64,000 bases of DNA from Psococerastis gibbosa (GCA_963971405.1 OZ020490.1:24267464-24331463), one strand, 5' to 3'. Counted from the stretch's first letter, positions 20,920 to 31,710 are shown. Translations and numbers: made by a program. Notes: generated by a model not told the origin, from the sequence alone.

Positions 20920-22005
20920 AACCAAAATTAGAGGATGTAGAAAAAACTGGACATGGCGGGATTCGAGCCCACGATCTACTCCTAACCGGGGCGTCGTCTT
21001 TACCGCTGGACCACAAGCCCCGACAAGAACTGATCATCTGTATTTTATATCCTCTACTTATTTATGATCTTATTGACATGATTCGTATTGCTAGGTAGGT
21101 TAGCACAGCTTTACAATATATAACAAAAATTAGAGGATATAGAAAACGGACTTGGCGGGATTCGAGCCCACGATCTACTCCTAAGGTGCCCATTCCATTG
21201 ACCGGCTAGGGCTATTTCCAAAAACGGTGACGTGGTAGCAGACATTCAAGACTTAGGTGGCGTTTCCACCGATCTCGCATTGCAGAATTGACGGAAATGT
21301 TTATTTTCCTCTATGCCATAGTTAAAATTGATCAATGATCATACAGTAAAATCACAAACAAACAAACTAAAATTAAAAAATGGCGTCATGGGATATGTTA
21401 AGTACAAACATTTTAATAGATTTCTATAAAAAGAAACATTCTCATTTCCGTCAATGTCATTTGCATTCTGCAATGCGAGATCGGTGGAAACGCAACCTAA
21501 GTCTTGAATGTCTGCTACCACGTCACTGTTTTTGGAAATAGCCCTAGCCGGTCAATGGAACCGGGGCGTCGTCTTTACCGCTGGACCACAAGCCCCGACA
21601 AGAACTGATCATCTATATTTTATATCGTCTACTTATTTATGCTCTTATTGACATGATTCGTATTGCTAGGTAGGTTAGCACAGCTTCACAATATATAACA
21701 AAAATTAGAGGATATAGAAACCGGACTTGGCGGGATTCGAGCCCACGATCTACTCCTAAACGGGGGCCGTCTTAATCGCTGGACCACAAGCCCCGACAAG
21801 AACAGTTCATCTATATTCTCTACTTATTTACGCTCTTATTGGCATGATTCGTATTGCTAGGCAGATTAGCCCAGCTACACAATATATAACCAAAATTAAA
21901 GGATATGGAAAAACTTGGCGGGATTCGAACCCACGATCTAGGCTTGATCGGGGCGTTGTCTTAGCCATTGGACCACAACCCCCAACAAGTCCAATTTCTC
22001 CTCCC
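20920..22005 (-). repeat. tandem array of four SINE-S units
   Basis: Units of about 190-200 bases start near 20924, 21125, 21706 and 21893. On the minus strand each holds a tRNA-like unit: gggcttgtggtccagcggt (A box TGGTCCAGCGG), then gtgggctcgaatcccgccaa (B box), with GGGCTT pairing AAGTCC as an acceptor stem. A linker with acatgattcgtattgctagg separates them, and aaattagaggatatag marks each 3' end. Unit 2 is split by a MITE. No unit looks like an intact host tRNA gene. Confidence 0.75.
21185..21560. mobile_element. family A MITE, right end truncated
   Basis: The left end ggtgcccattccattgaccg follows TAA in SINE-S unit 2; the right end stops at gccggtcaatggaa, and the SINE resumes as ccggggcgtcgtc. 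About 12 terminal bases and the second TAA are lost. The inner palindrome is intact. Confidence 0.75.
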
Positions 22006-22009
22006 CCCG

Positions 22010-22610
22010 AAGAAAACCCTAGATTCGCACGTAATGTTGGTAAATATTGCAATTTGCAGACAATGGTGGGGGAGCTCCCCATCATTGGAGGAGTGGCGAC
22101 CTCGTTGGATTTGAAGATAGGGCGGCTGTCCATTCGTTGGTATAATATTATAGAGTATTGTTCCTTGTATTCTTTCCTAATTATACGTTAGTAGCCTATA
22201 TATATTGATACCCTAATTAGCAACCGAAAACTCCAAAATAGAGAATTTTCAGGAGAAACAAAACACTTACGCAAGAAAGAAAATAATCCCAGCAATTTCC
22301 CATTCATGCTAAACAGAAGTATTGTGTCTAGGTGTCATAAAATTGTGATAACATTTTCTTCGTTTACTGCTGGAGTTAAGAGGAAGCTGGCTGTACACAT
22401 TCACCCTAATCACCATTAAATAGGTTGGTAAAAAACCGACTAACGAAATATTTTCTCAAAAACATGTTTACCGTACACATAAATAGGAAAAGCATGAACG
22501 GGTTCACACATACCGGTTATTTTTATATTGTGTTGTATTTTAAAATAGTATCAATAATTGCATTATTCAATATTGTATTTGCCATATCATAAATGTTATT
22601 GTATTCCTAT
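22010..22610. other. unassigned AT-rich stretch
   Basis: No repeat family or long frame. A weak 38-nt minus-strand segment bracketed by splice-like signals lies at 22271-22308 and is not called. Confidence 0.3.
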
Positions 22611-22614
22611 AACC

Positions 22615-22712
22615 CATTGTTAAAATTAACTTTGTATAGTTTTACGAATAAATATTTTTATTTTTTTATTATAATTTATTCGTAAAACTATACAAAGTTA
22701 ATTTTAACAATG
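22615..22712. repeat. perfect inverted repeat, 39-bp arms
   Basis: The left arm begins cattgttaaaattaacttt and the right arm is its exact complement, ending aattttaacaatg. The loop is 20 A/T bases. No TSD or known family. Confidence 0.85.
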
Positions 22713-22719
22713 AGTGACA

Positions 22720-23158
22720 GCAAGTTTTACTAAGTTACTAAGGAGACTATTATATTTATTAGTATTCCAATAATGTTGTCATCAGACTTTTGCATATCGT
22801 GACACAACTCTTCTACTCTCATTGTTTTTGTAACCAACCTATAACTTAAGGTTTCCTTTAATCTCTTCTGATATCTATTGCATGTACTTTTCAGCTATCT
22901 TTCTCATGTAATTAGCCAACTTCGAGGATTATCCTTGTAGATACCAATGATTACTGCGCAAAAATACATGGTGTACTCAGTGCCGAGTTATGCAACTGAG
23001 TACCTACTAACAAACATCTTTTCGTGTTAGGCTATACTTGTATTTAATGTAGTAGTCGTTATGAAATGAACAAGAAAAAAATCTATGAACTAGAATACTT
23101 GTTATATTGCACTATATATGTTAGAGATTGTTCTTTGAACGGTTTTTTTTATGGATGT
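22720..23158. other. unassigned stretch
   Basis: No recognised repeat or exon. Confidence 0.35.
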
Positions 23159-23166
23159 AGCGCAGT

Positions 23167-23454
23167 CAGGCGAGGATCTACGGGGGGGGGGGGCTATGGG
23201 GGCTATAACCCTCCCCATTAGGGTCCTAAAAATGCGTAAAACCCCACTATTTTCGTCCTATTTTTCACAAATTTTCTCCCGGGGGAGACCCCCGGGCCCC
23301 CCTCATGCCCGATTGTATTAATTACCTATAATATAGAACCGTTATTGATCTGAAAATGCGTAAAACCCCCATATTTCAGACTTATTTAAAATAAAAAAAA
23401 TAGAAATTTAAACTTAGCCCCCCCCCCCTTAGTCTCCTTCTAGATCCGCGCCTG
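23167..23454. mobile_element. hAT-like element, CAGGCG family
   Basis: Left end CAGGCGAGGATCTACGGGG and right end tagatccgcgcctg are inverted. Flanking 8-mers agcgcagt (23159-23166) and agtgcagt (23455-23462) differ at one base. Two inner blocks both read tgcgtaaaaccccc. No transposase. Confidence 0.75.
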
Positions 23455-23649
23455 AGTGCAGTGACTATTGACCAATTGAACCCTGTCCTGCCAAAGACCC
23501 CATCAGTTTTTCGGACATTATTAGTATAAGAAAGAAAGAAAGAATGAAAATTGTCTTTATTTTCCATGTGGGCGAATTTCGGGCCTTTCTCTTGTACTCT
23601 TAAGAAAGAACCGAAAGGGAAACCCTTAAAATTGTTTAGATTTTTTTTT

Positions 23650-23815
23650 ATTTTTATAAAAAGGTGCCTACAAAACAAATTAATGAATGTATCCAATTAA
23701 CTTCAATTGCGTCACTCAGTAACCTAATAGGCATTTGTGTCGAGTTACGATACGTCTCCTTTCGCAAGGTGTGTAGAGACTCGCACAAGTGCAAGCACAC
23801 CACAACCTTGCTATT
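23650..23815 (-). repeat. SINE-C copy
   Basis: Blocks aattaatgaatgtatccaat, cgagttacgatacgtctcc and gagactcgcacaagtgcaag in reverse order to 11660. The 5' head is cut at caaccttgc. Confidence 0.65.
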
Positions 23816-23879
23816 GCTGAATTTGAAATATCATAGATTGCAAGATCGTAAAGCCGCCATTGAGCAACAGGTCATTTGA

Positions 23880-24085
23880 TAGGTGTAACAATAAAATATT
23901 AAATATACTAGCATTGAATATATAACTGCAACCGGTATTATATATTTAATGATAATAGTTAGGGTTAGATAGACTGTTGGTTGCATAATAATAATATTGC
24001 TATTTTAATATATAATATATAATTCAATAATTGTACTGCTCATTAGTTCTCCTATTACCCATGTTTGTAATACGTCACTCCTCTA
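23880..24085. other. AT-rich spacer
   Basis: Runs of ATAATA and TATATA; nothing recognised. Confidence 0.4.
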
Positions 24086-24427
24086 ATGGGGTTCATTTGT
24101 GGCGTCATTTTGTAGATGGCAGCACCAGTTGCAATGATATCAAAGCGTTGATTTTTCCATAAGCCTCAATACTATTTTAAAATGATTTTTAATTACGTAT
24201 TATTTTAAAGTGATATTTTTCTATAAATCATGGAGAATATATATATTAAATTATATGCAGCGAGATAAGGTCCAGGCATAGTAAAAATATTATAAAAAAT
24301 ATTAAAAGAATTAATTAGATGCTAAGAGCTTAGTTTTCGCATGCAAACGGCGGCCATTTTGAATAATATGGATATCGGTTTGTCGTCAGCGAACCTAGTG
24401 ACCAAAACTGTCCCTACAGAACCTCAT
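24086..24427 (+). repeat. family E repeat
   Basis: Three copies in the window (also 26310-26654, and 46296-46638 inverted). Ends are weakly inverted (atggggttc and aacctcat). Core words: tagatggcagcaccagttgc and gcaaacggcggccattttg. No secure target duplication and no coding frame. Confidence 0.7.
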
Positions 24428-24600
24428 TCTCAACCGAATGGTTCTATTAGGGGAAGCCCACTGTGTCAATACGTATACATACTGTATCATGGTCTATACT
24501 TGATATTACTAAATTGTGGGCTATAGAATTTATAGTTTTATTTTTATGATGTTGCTTAATTGAATAAAAATGTTCTTTCTTTCTTTGCTACCATTACAGG

Positions 24601-24770
24601 CAGGGACGGATCCAGCCCATTTTTTTGGGGGGGGTAGTTTTGGGTCAAAATAGGAAAAACATATGTAGCATCGATTAAATTAGAGCGTAATATATTAATT
24701 TACAATAGATTTACCAAATTTTTTTTGGGGGGGGGGGCAGCTACCCCCTACCCCCCTCTATCCGCCCTTG
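24601..24770. mobile_element. hAT-like element, CAGGGACGGATC family
   Basis: Ends CAGGGACGGATCCAGCCC and tctatccgcccttg are inverted. Perfect 8-bp duplication attacagg at 24593-24600 and 24771-24778. Related copy inverted at 60832-60975. Confidence 0.85.
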
Positions 24771-24779
24771 ATTACAGGC

Positions 24780-25274
24780 AGTTACAGATTAGTAAAGGTT
24801 CGTACCGATTCCAAAACATGCGGTAGCGCAGTGTCGAAACCTAGAATGCTATTAATCTCCCGATTAGAAATATCCATTGACTTAAGTAGCCCGCCCTCAT
24901 AACCAAAGTCGTGGCTATCCCCCTAATGCAAATCACATTTTCTAATGTCACGGAAGTACGAGTAAACTTGGTACCTACACCGCTATAAGCGAAACATGCC
25001 GAATCTCGCATAAAAAGTAGTCGCGTTATTTGTATAATGCTAATCTGATAATAGGAGCAGCCAAGCAGCTGTACCTATCTAATACCTAATGTTGAAGGTA
25101 ACAATAATTTGCAGTCGGCGGCACTCCAAAACGGTAGAGTCTGATTAATACATCAGTCACTTCTATTCTACAAGAATATGGTGGTGCAGAATGTTTTTAG
25201 AGCAAATTTTTAGGAATAAAACATGCATGCACGTACTAATTTTCGATAACCATTAAGAGGACATGCTAGTCAAG
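24780..25274. other. unassigned stretch
   Basis: No recognised repeat, exon or RNA gene. Confidence 0.35.
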
Positions 25275-25282
25275 ACATGAGT

Positions 25283-25601
25283 CAGAGGCGTAAAGTTTTA
25301 GAATGATGGCGGGGGCAAAACTATGTAGACCTTAAGACGTCATCAGGCAGGATAAGGAAAAATTGAAAATATAAGAGCAAAATAGTAGGAGTTTACGCAT
25401 TTTAATAGTAGTAAAGTGTAGCTGTAGATTTTACAAAGCTAAAAAAGGAATGCCTATATTCATTGACTGCAAAGGGGACCTTGAAGTAAGAACCACGTCT
25501 TGCAATGCTCGAGGCGGGGGGGGGGGGGGGCAAAGCCCCCAAAAGGAGCTGGGGGGGGGCAAGTTGGACCGTGGTGCCCCCCCACCAACTTTACGCCCCT
25601 G
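25283..25601. mobile_element. hAT-like element, CAGAGGCGTAA family
   Basis: Ends cagaggcgtaaagtttt and aactttacgcccctg. Flanking 8-mers acatgagt and tatagagt share six of eight bases. It contains poly-G runs and gacgtcatcaggcaggataa. The same family with a perfect duplication is at 58641-59072. Confidence 0.7.
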
Positions 25602-25604
25602 TAT

Positions 25605-25670
25605 AGAGTAGTGGTACGGACTCTGGCTTTCACCCGAAAGGTTGTTGGTTCGAGTCCTACACTTCCTACA
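25605..25670 (+). repeat. tRNA-like SINE fragment
   Basis: gagtagtggtacggactctg (A-box-like) and gttgttggttcgagtcctac (B box GGTTCGAGTCC), joined by ctttcacccgaaagg. The same arm occurs reversed at 52065-52125 (gactcgaaccaacaaccttt). Probably SINE-derived. Confidence 0.45.
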
Positions 25671-25679
25671 TTTTCTGGC

Positions 25680-26305
25680 CAAGCATGCAAAGTAGGCGGT
25701 CCCGGGCTTTCCTAGTTGAGTGTAAGAGAGGGGTTTCGAGCCCTAACTCCGCTAGGTTGGCTTAGTTACAGAACAAAAAAGTCATTATTTATTTATTTAC
25801 GTAGAAAATTGGCACTGCAAAATGAAATACTTAGCATTTTTTATTTGACCCGTGGGCTCTTGGGGGGGGGGGGGGCACTGTGGAACTTCTTACAATATAA
25901 TATTTCAAAAGTAGCTACAGCAAAAACGCAATCCCTAATATTCCTTATGTGCATGCAACAAAGTCATTTTACCAGCATGTGACCGCATAATTCGTAAATC
26001 GACTACAAAAACATCCACACTGTTCCATGGGCGCCATTTTAATATTTTTAAGGGGGCAAGACATCAATGCGGCACATTTTTAAACAAGCTTATAACAATT
26101 TCCTCGAATCATTGAATGAATGAATGAATGAATGAATGAATGAATAAACGACTTTATTGCAATACAAATGGCGAACAATAAGACTATAAAGTCTTTTTTT
26201 CATGTTAACCATCATTGTATTTTTTCCAATCGCAGGGGGGGGATTACCCCCTCCCCAAATGACGCCCCTAAACAGTTCGCCGCGTGTTCCCGTCCTTCAT
26301 TCCTT
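25680..26305. other. mixed stretch: (GAAT)n and shared repeat tail
   Basis: Poly-G near 25862, (GAAT)n at 26112-26145, then taaacgactttattgcaata, complementary in part to 16790-16830. No gene. Confidence 0.4.
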
Positions 26306-26309
26306 TATA

Positions 26310-26654
26310 ATGAGGTTCATTAGTGACGTCATTTTGTAGATGGCAGCACCAGTTGCAATGTTATCAGAGCGTTGATTTTTCCATTAGCCCCAATACTATT
26401 TCAAAAATTAATTTTAATTACGTATTATTTTTAAGTGATTTTTTTCTATAAATCATGGAGAATATATATATATTAAATTATATGCAGCGAAATAAGGTCC
26501 AGGCATAGTAAAAATATTATAAAAAATATTAAAAGAATTAATTAGATGCTAAGAGCTTAGTTTTCACATGCAAACGGCGGCCATTTTGAATAATATGGAA
26601 ATCGGTTTGTCGTCAGCGAACCTAGTGACCAAAACTGTCCCTACACAACCTCAT
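26310..26654 (+). repeat. family E repeat
   Basis: Ends atgaggttcattagtgacg and ctacacaacctcat; about 95 percent identical by eye to 24086-24427. Confidence 0.75.
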
Positions 26655-26659
26655 AGGCT

Positions 26660-27195
26660 ATGCCTCGCAGATGATTCACTGTAACCTTCCGAAGAGCTCA
26701 GCCGCGTCACTCAATACCTGAATTAAGCCTATTAGTCACAGGAAAAGTACTTCAAGTACCAGGTATGCACAATGGCAGAATGGCAGATTATAACTAATGA
26801 AGCACAGTTGACTGACAGACAGTGGTCCTATCTGTAACTTAAGAGCGGTTTAGAGGTAAGCTAGGTGTTAACTACTCATAAATATTGACCTTGTTAGCAG
26901 CCGGAGAGTACTCGTTGATAATAGTCTACTATAAACGGTCCTCTGAGTTCTAATAAATATTTTTTTTCTAATGCATGACACCATGTTCTTGGGCGATCGG
27001 CTAAGGTCGTAAATTAATCAAACCTTTTAGTACGTATTTTCGTAGCAACTTAAGGATATGATATGTCTACGGGACGCGTCCAGGAAGTAGGTGTACTCAA
27101 TTTATTAAAAAATAATAATACAAAATCATAGTTGAATACCCTTGCACATATATAAGTTATTCTTCGGCATAATCAACTATCAACAAATGGATGCC
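26660..27195. other. unassigned stretch
   Basis: No recognised repeat family or convincing exon. Confidence 0.35.
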
Positions 27196-27199
27196 ATTG

Positions 27200-27360
27200 T
27201 TGAGACTGATAAATAAATAATAAATAAATATATTGAGTTTTTTAAGTATTATATACAGTGAGAATATAATGAAGTCGGGGTGGCCCAAAGGATTTCTCCC
27301 GTGCTGGGCCCCCTTCATACTAATAACGTAAACTTAAATAATATATACAGTATTGTTTCT
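27200..27360 (-). repeat. family J retroposon 3' end
   Basis: (AAAT)n-like tail at the left then tggcccaaaggatttctccc gtgctgg; the same block is at 45435-45570 with a longer (AAAT)n. Tail position implies minus orientation. Confidence 0.6.
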
Positions 27361-27405
27361 GGCGTGTATAATGGGCCCCCAAGCTTCATCTCCAGTAACA
27401 ACAGA

Positions 27406-28268
27406 CAAGGCCGTAGCCAAGGGGGGGTTGATGGGTGTTCAACCCCCCCCCCCCCCGAAATGCAAAGGCTTGATACAAGATAGAATTGGATTTTGAGAGG
27501 AAAAATAAAAACCACTATGTAACATCTAATGAAATTTCTAACCCCCCCCCCATCACATCAAAAATGGTGTGGCACTGCATCAACCTCCTAATAAAGGTGT
27601 GTCGGGAAAACTCAGTCTCGCTGACTTGGGTCCCGGCGCACTCGAACTTTGATGGGAATGAAAGAGCCGACGAGCTGGCTCGAAAAGGTGCAGAAACGCC
27701 ATTCATTGGTGCAGAACCTAAGTACGGGATGGCTTATTGCCAGGCCCGTACTTCTGTACAAAAATGGGTGCAGAGAAAAACTGCAGAGGTATGGAAGAAA
27801 GTCCCGGAAAGCAGATTTGCTAAGAAGGTTATTCCGGGTCCTAGTAAAAAGCTCACCGATCAGCTTCTCTCTTTAAGTAGAGAGCAAGCTAGAAGGGTGG
27901 TTGGCACGCTTACGGGCCACGGCCACTTCAACAAACACATGCATAGGGTTGGCGTGAAAAACGACAGTAGATGCAGACTGTGTGAAGTTGAAGAAGAAAC
28001 AGCTGAACACATTCTCTTTGAATGTGAAGCGCTGGGACAAACTCGATACCAAACTCTTGGCCACCCTAGGTCTGAAGAGGAAACCATCCGATCTAATCCC
28101 ATCACAAAAACACTAGAATTTATCAAAAAGACTGGTGTTATAAGATGGGCGTAGACGGCAAACGTGGAAGCAAAAGACCTTCTAGGTCGACGCTTATAGG
28201 AACTCAAACGAGTAGGCCCCACGAAAGAAACCCCCCCCCCCCCGAAAAAAAGCCTGGCTACGGCCTTG
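27406..28268. mobile_element. hAT-like element carrying a retrotransposon RNase H fragment
   Basis: Ends caaggccgtagccaagggg and ggctacggccttg, with a perfect 8-bp duplication acaacaga at 27398-27405 and 28269-28276. The terminal 140 bases match 170-bp elements of the same family (42071, 32813, 62555). The middle, about 27550-28230, is foreign: a retrotransposon C-terminal coding segment placed inside the subterminal poly-C tract. It is 863 bases long against the usual 170-186. Confidence 0.85.
27543..28154 (+). pseudogene. RNase H and C-terminal zinc region of a Jockey/I-like retrotransposon
   Basis: The frame reads SLTWVPAHSNFDGNERADEL (the RNase H block with the catalytic-region His and Asp), then LTGHGHFNKHMHRVG and CRLCEVEEETAEHILFEC (C-x2-C ... 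H-x4-C), ending before TAG/TAA at 28152-28154. This order is typical for the end of Jockey/I-clade ORF2. The RT domain and the earlier RNase H acidic residues are missing, so it cannot encode an active enzyme. The frame is nonetheless intact over about 200 codons. Confidence 0.8.
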
Positions 28269-28279
28269 ACAACAGAGTA

Positions 28280-28560
28280 GAGAAAATCATCGCCTTGGCG
28301 TTCGTATGACGGCCGAACGAAGGCGCGAATTTCGCACTTGGCGGAAGATACGATCTACATTTTCCGCCAGAGTTGCTACTGCGTCAAGACAAGAGTTGGA
28401 CTTTTAGGTCTGCTTGCAAATAAATTATTATTTATTTATTGGTCTCGTTTTGAAGGGGATGGGTCAGGCTACGCGGCAATACGCAATACGCGCGAAAAAG
28501 TATTCCCAACATCTGTACCTGTACACTTACTTTCTGGACGCGCCTCCCTTTCTTCAATGC
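28280..28560. other. CpG-rich unassigned stretch
   Basis: Unusually rich in CpG (ggccgaacgaaggcgcgaat, cgcggcaatacgcaatacgc). A 33-codon plus frame from ATG near 28308 (MTAERRREFRTWRK) and a minus donor-like GTAAGT at 28530-28525 exist, but neither is enough to call an exon. Confidence 0.25.
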
Positions 28561-28906
28561 CGACACTAAATTTAATTGTTGTTTAAAAATCGATAAAAAG
28601 GTAGGAAGTACCTGGCTAATAATAGACTTGCAATGAGTCTCACTTACTGTACTTTCGAATGACTACAATATAGTAACATCGTAAAAAACGGAGAATAGCC
28701 AATCAGTGTTATTTTCCATTAATAAAGAGCAATAGGGGAAAGTGTTTCTAAATGATTGAGGAGATTGTATTGGAAATTTATGTATTGGTTGTCTGCATAC
28801 TGCATGGAAAGAATGAGAGTATTTCATGTAGAAAGGTTATAAGAGGGCAAATGGGATGTTATCCGTTGAACTACCATATTAGAAAGTTGATATTGCCATA
28901 TGCTGA

Positions 28907-29362
28907 AGCCCGATCATGGCGATTTTAACACCGGGGTTAATATAATACCATGTCACGTGATGGTATTAATTCAAATAAATGAACAGTAAATTTTAGAATT
29001 TTTTAATTTTTGATGTTTGTAATCTTCGCAAGAGTGCTAAGCGCGGAAATTTCAAATTGTGTCTATTTAATCAATTGAATGATCTTCAGCTATATTTTTG
29101 GTGAGTTTCATAATTTTTTTTTTCTTATTTATAATTATTAATATATTAATTCAAAATTAAAACTTGTTCATTTTTAGGGCGATATGTGTTTGTATTTGCT
29201 ATTTACATTTGCTTCGGCAGCGTCGCGTCAATTCAGTTCTTCAGTTTTGCCAACATCACAATTTAAAAAAAAATTTCAAATTTACTTTTCATTTATATTA
29301 AACAATTGACTTAATACCATCCCCATGGTATTATATTAATATTAAAATCGCCATGATTGGGC
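28907..29362. mobile_element. family F, long form
   Basis: Inverted ends agcccgatcatggcgatttt and aaaatcgccatgattgggct. Interior blocks cacgtgatggtattaatt and tcagctatatttttggtgag recur at 40671-41490. Target duplication not clear. Confidence 0.6.
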
Positions 29363-29369
29363 TGGAGAA

Positions 29370-29486
29370 ATGTTATTGATAAAACTACAAATTGAAAGAA
29401 CTGGCTTTTAAAGGGGTGGTTGACGTCAGTACGATAAAATTTCAATGTTGACAATTTCTATGTAATATTATTATATTTTTCCTTAG
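29370..29486. other. intron-like AT-rich stretch
   Basis: Ends in a good acceptor (ttatatttttccttag). Confidence 0.3.
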
Positions 29487-29566
29487 GGCATACTGCTCGG
29501 CGCCGCCAAGTATATGTAGATGGCGGTGCCATACAGTATTCCTTATTCAAGTAATGGTGGGCCTTT
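29487..29566 (+). CDS. candidate internal exon, unknown
   Basis: Acceptor ttatatttttccttag with AG at 29485-29486 and donor GTAAGTAAT at 29567. One frame (after one base) is open across the 80 bases: AYCSAPPSICRWRC then HTVFLIQVMVGL. Another frame, HTARRRQVYVDGGAIQYSLF, ends in a stop just before the donor. No domain. The words tagatggcggtgcc recall family E (tagatggcagcacc), so repeat origin is possible. Confidence 0.25.
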
Positions 29567-29857
29567 GTAAGTAATTATATGGACGTGCTCATGTATATGG
29601 TATAGTATATAATATTAAGATCAATGTCACCATCAGGACAATGCATTATAATTTGACCATTACAAAGGAAAGTGTGATATAATAGGCATGATCAGGTATG
29701 ACCAAGGCTAAACCTTGATCAGTAAAGATCAGTGTCATAGTCGATATGGGAGAAATACCTGAAGAAAACTTTGAAAGGTTTATTTAGAAAGCATGAGAAA
29801 TTATTACAAAAGTTGAGGCTACCTTCTATTAAATGCAAGGTTCAGGCTTATATACCA

Positions 29858-30300
29858 ACGGCCATACCAAGTTAGATAGTATAGAACAGAGCCTGTACAA
29901 ATCTGCAGCTAACATGTTAGTGTGCATAGCGTTGGCAGGGGAACATGGTGGGAGTTGGGACACACTTAGACAACCAGTCAGTTTAAGCGCGTGTCGAGTC
30001 CTGGTCACCTCCAAATTAATCGTGTGACATTACCATGTTCCCCAAGTGGTTCGGAATCCACTATAATCAGGAGGTCCACCCTGTCAGTCAACTCCCCTTC
30101 TCCCTAAAGATCCGAAAAGTAAAGTGAAAATATATTTATTCCAATTTTACAGATTACATTGTTTTTTTTTTTTTAAACATTTTATTTTTATTTTCACTGG
30201 GGTTAAGGAGTCTGCCCTTAGGGTGCCTCAAGTAGAGAAACAGACTCACTCCCCCACCAGGCTGACAGGGTTCCTTAAAAACAGAAGTGCTGAAAGCAAT
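29858..30300 (+). repeat. SINE-D copy with an internal insert
   Basis: Head ccaacggccataccaagtt through gtggttcggaatccactata and cctgtcagtcaactcccctt, then about 90 foreign AT-rich bases (30109-30205), then ggagtctgcccttagggtgc to the tail. Confidence 0.75.
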
Positions 30301-30394
30301 CGTAGAAAAACAAGCCATATTATACCAATTTTTCCAACATCACGAAATAATTATTTGGGTAAGTTTTTTTTTCAATTGCAAGTGGATTCCATAG

Positions 30395-30625
30395 AGGGAA
30401 GAATGGAGAACAAGCAGCTGCAATGGTTCGACCACGTCCAAAGGATGGACGACAACAGGACCACCCGGAGGTTGGCGGAAGCAAGGCCACAAGGAAGAAG
30501 ACCCACCGGCAGAGAGGAAACGATTGAACAACTCGCCGGAGCAAGAGGGAAAACAGGGGTGTCCGACAGGGGCAAGTTCAGGAAATGGGTCCGGGGTGAC
30601 CCTCCCTCCCCACTCAGGGGGAAGA
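30395..30625 (+). pseudogene. non-LTR retrotransposon C-terminal tail
   Basis: Reads LQWFDHVQRMDDNRTTRRL, AEARPQGRRPTGR, then IEQLAGARGKT, ending in a (GAA)n tail. The same tail recurs at 45695-45910 (QWFGHVQRMDENSTTRRLAD with GRPRTTLEEGIEQLAG). The element inserted into or beside SINE-D. Confidence 0.6.
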
Positions 30626-30629
30626 AGAA

Positions 30630-31150
30630 GAAGAAATTTTTTCCATTTTTATTTTTAAAGTCCAGCGCCACTCGCTCCCACAGTCTTAAATACTGTATAG
30701 TGATTACTGACGATAGTCCTAAGCCAAGAACAAAAAGCATGATATAGAATCACGACATAAAAGGTACCATTCAGTTCTTCACTGGAGAGGTTGATTTCTA
30801 AATTTGCATGATTTCATCAGAGACTGTGCTCCTGAAATGAATTGACTTCTTTAAAGATTTCGACAATGGAATAATTTAAATTTAGCAATAAGCAGCATTG
30901 GATTTTAACAGTTATATATATGTCCAATCGGCAAAAAAAGTTGAAGATTTCACATTGATGTTTTATGGAACTGGTATTCCCCCATATAAAAGGCTGCAAG
31001 TTGTTGCGTCAATGGTCGGCCATTCACACAACACAATGAGAAGCTGTTTAGTTCAATGTCAATAAAGTGCGATAAACCTCTACTTGACTTGCCATCTTCA
31101 AACTTAAAACAAGAAGACTCTTTTCTACTCTAAAAACTTACACCATTGGA
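30630..31150. other. unassigned stretch
   Basis: No recognised repeat, RNA gene or convincing exon. Confidence 0.35.
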
Positions 31151-31161
31151 TATACAGTATA

Positions 31162-31360
31162 CATGGCCTTGCCCAGGGGGGTGGTCCAAAGGGTACAAAG
31201 GCCTCCGAAATATTTTTTTAAAAATGTAAACCCCTATTGCTTGAAGAATTGGAATAAATTTTTTAGAGTTTCAACACTGGATAGAATAGACTTTCATTAA
31301 TAAATTACGTAAAAAAAATTTTGTACCCCCCCCCCCCCCGAAATCAAAACCTGGGCACTG
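31162..31360. mobile_element. hAT-like element, CATGGCC end family
   Basis: Ends catggccttgcccagg and aacctgggcactg; perfect 8-bp duplication acagtata at 31154-31161 and 31361-31368. Poly-C near the right end. Confidence 0.8.
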
Positions 31361-31567
31361 ACAGTATACAATATACAAATATATACATGTACATATTATA
31401 ATATATGGCATGCTACTAGTACACTAAACTGGCTAGTGATCTCTTATTTATGATATATACTTTACAGAACTTCTTGGGGGGGGGGGGGGGTTCCACAGTC
31501 AGTTAGTGGCTGCTACTGGCCGCATATTTACGATTAATTTAACTTAAAAAAATGATAATAATTAATT

Positions 31568-31710
31568 TAAAGAACCGGTCCGAGTTTACTCGAACATGCT
31601 TTCCAATTTATCAAAATTAGTAGATAGAGAAAATGAGTAATTTCATGGTAATTAATTTTCCTATGGATAAATTTCCTATATCTCTCTTTGTCCACCCGAC
31701 GTCACTCGTC
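31568..31710 (+). repeat. family B 5' fragment
   Basis: aagaaccggtccgagtttac to the gacgtcact block, then cut off at the start of the tandem array. Confidence 0.7.

Noticed and set aside
20940-21020. Functional tRNA gene
   Set aside because: A and B boxes and an acceptor stem are visible, but the unit is repeated with a SINE tail, and the anticodon arm is not clean.
22271-22308. 38-nt minus-strand micro-exon between ctgtttag and GTAAGTG
   Set aside because: Splice-like signals this short recur by chance; no frame or neighbour support.
28531-28565. 35-nt minus-strand exon candidate with GTAAGT donor
   Set aside because: The acceptor lacks a pyrimidine tract; the CpG-rich surroundings alone do not make an exon.
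30124-30747. 207-codon plus-strand ORF
   Set aside because: Begins in an AT-rich insert within SINE-D and only in its middle overlaps a real retrotransposon tail; it is not a gene as a whole.
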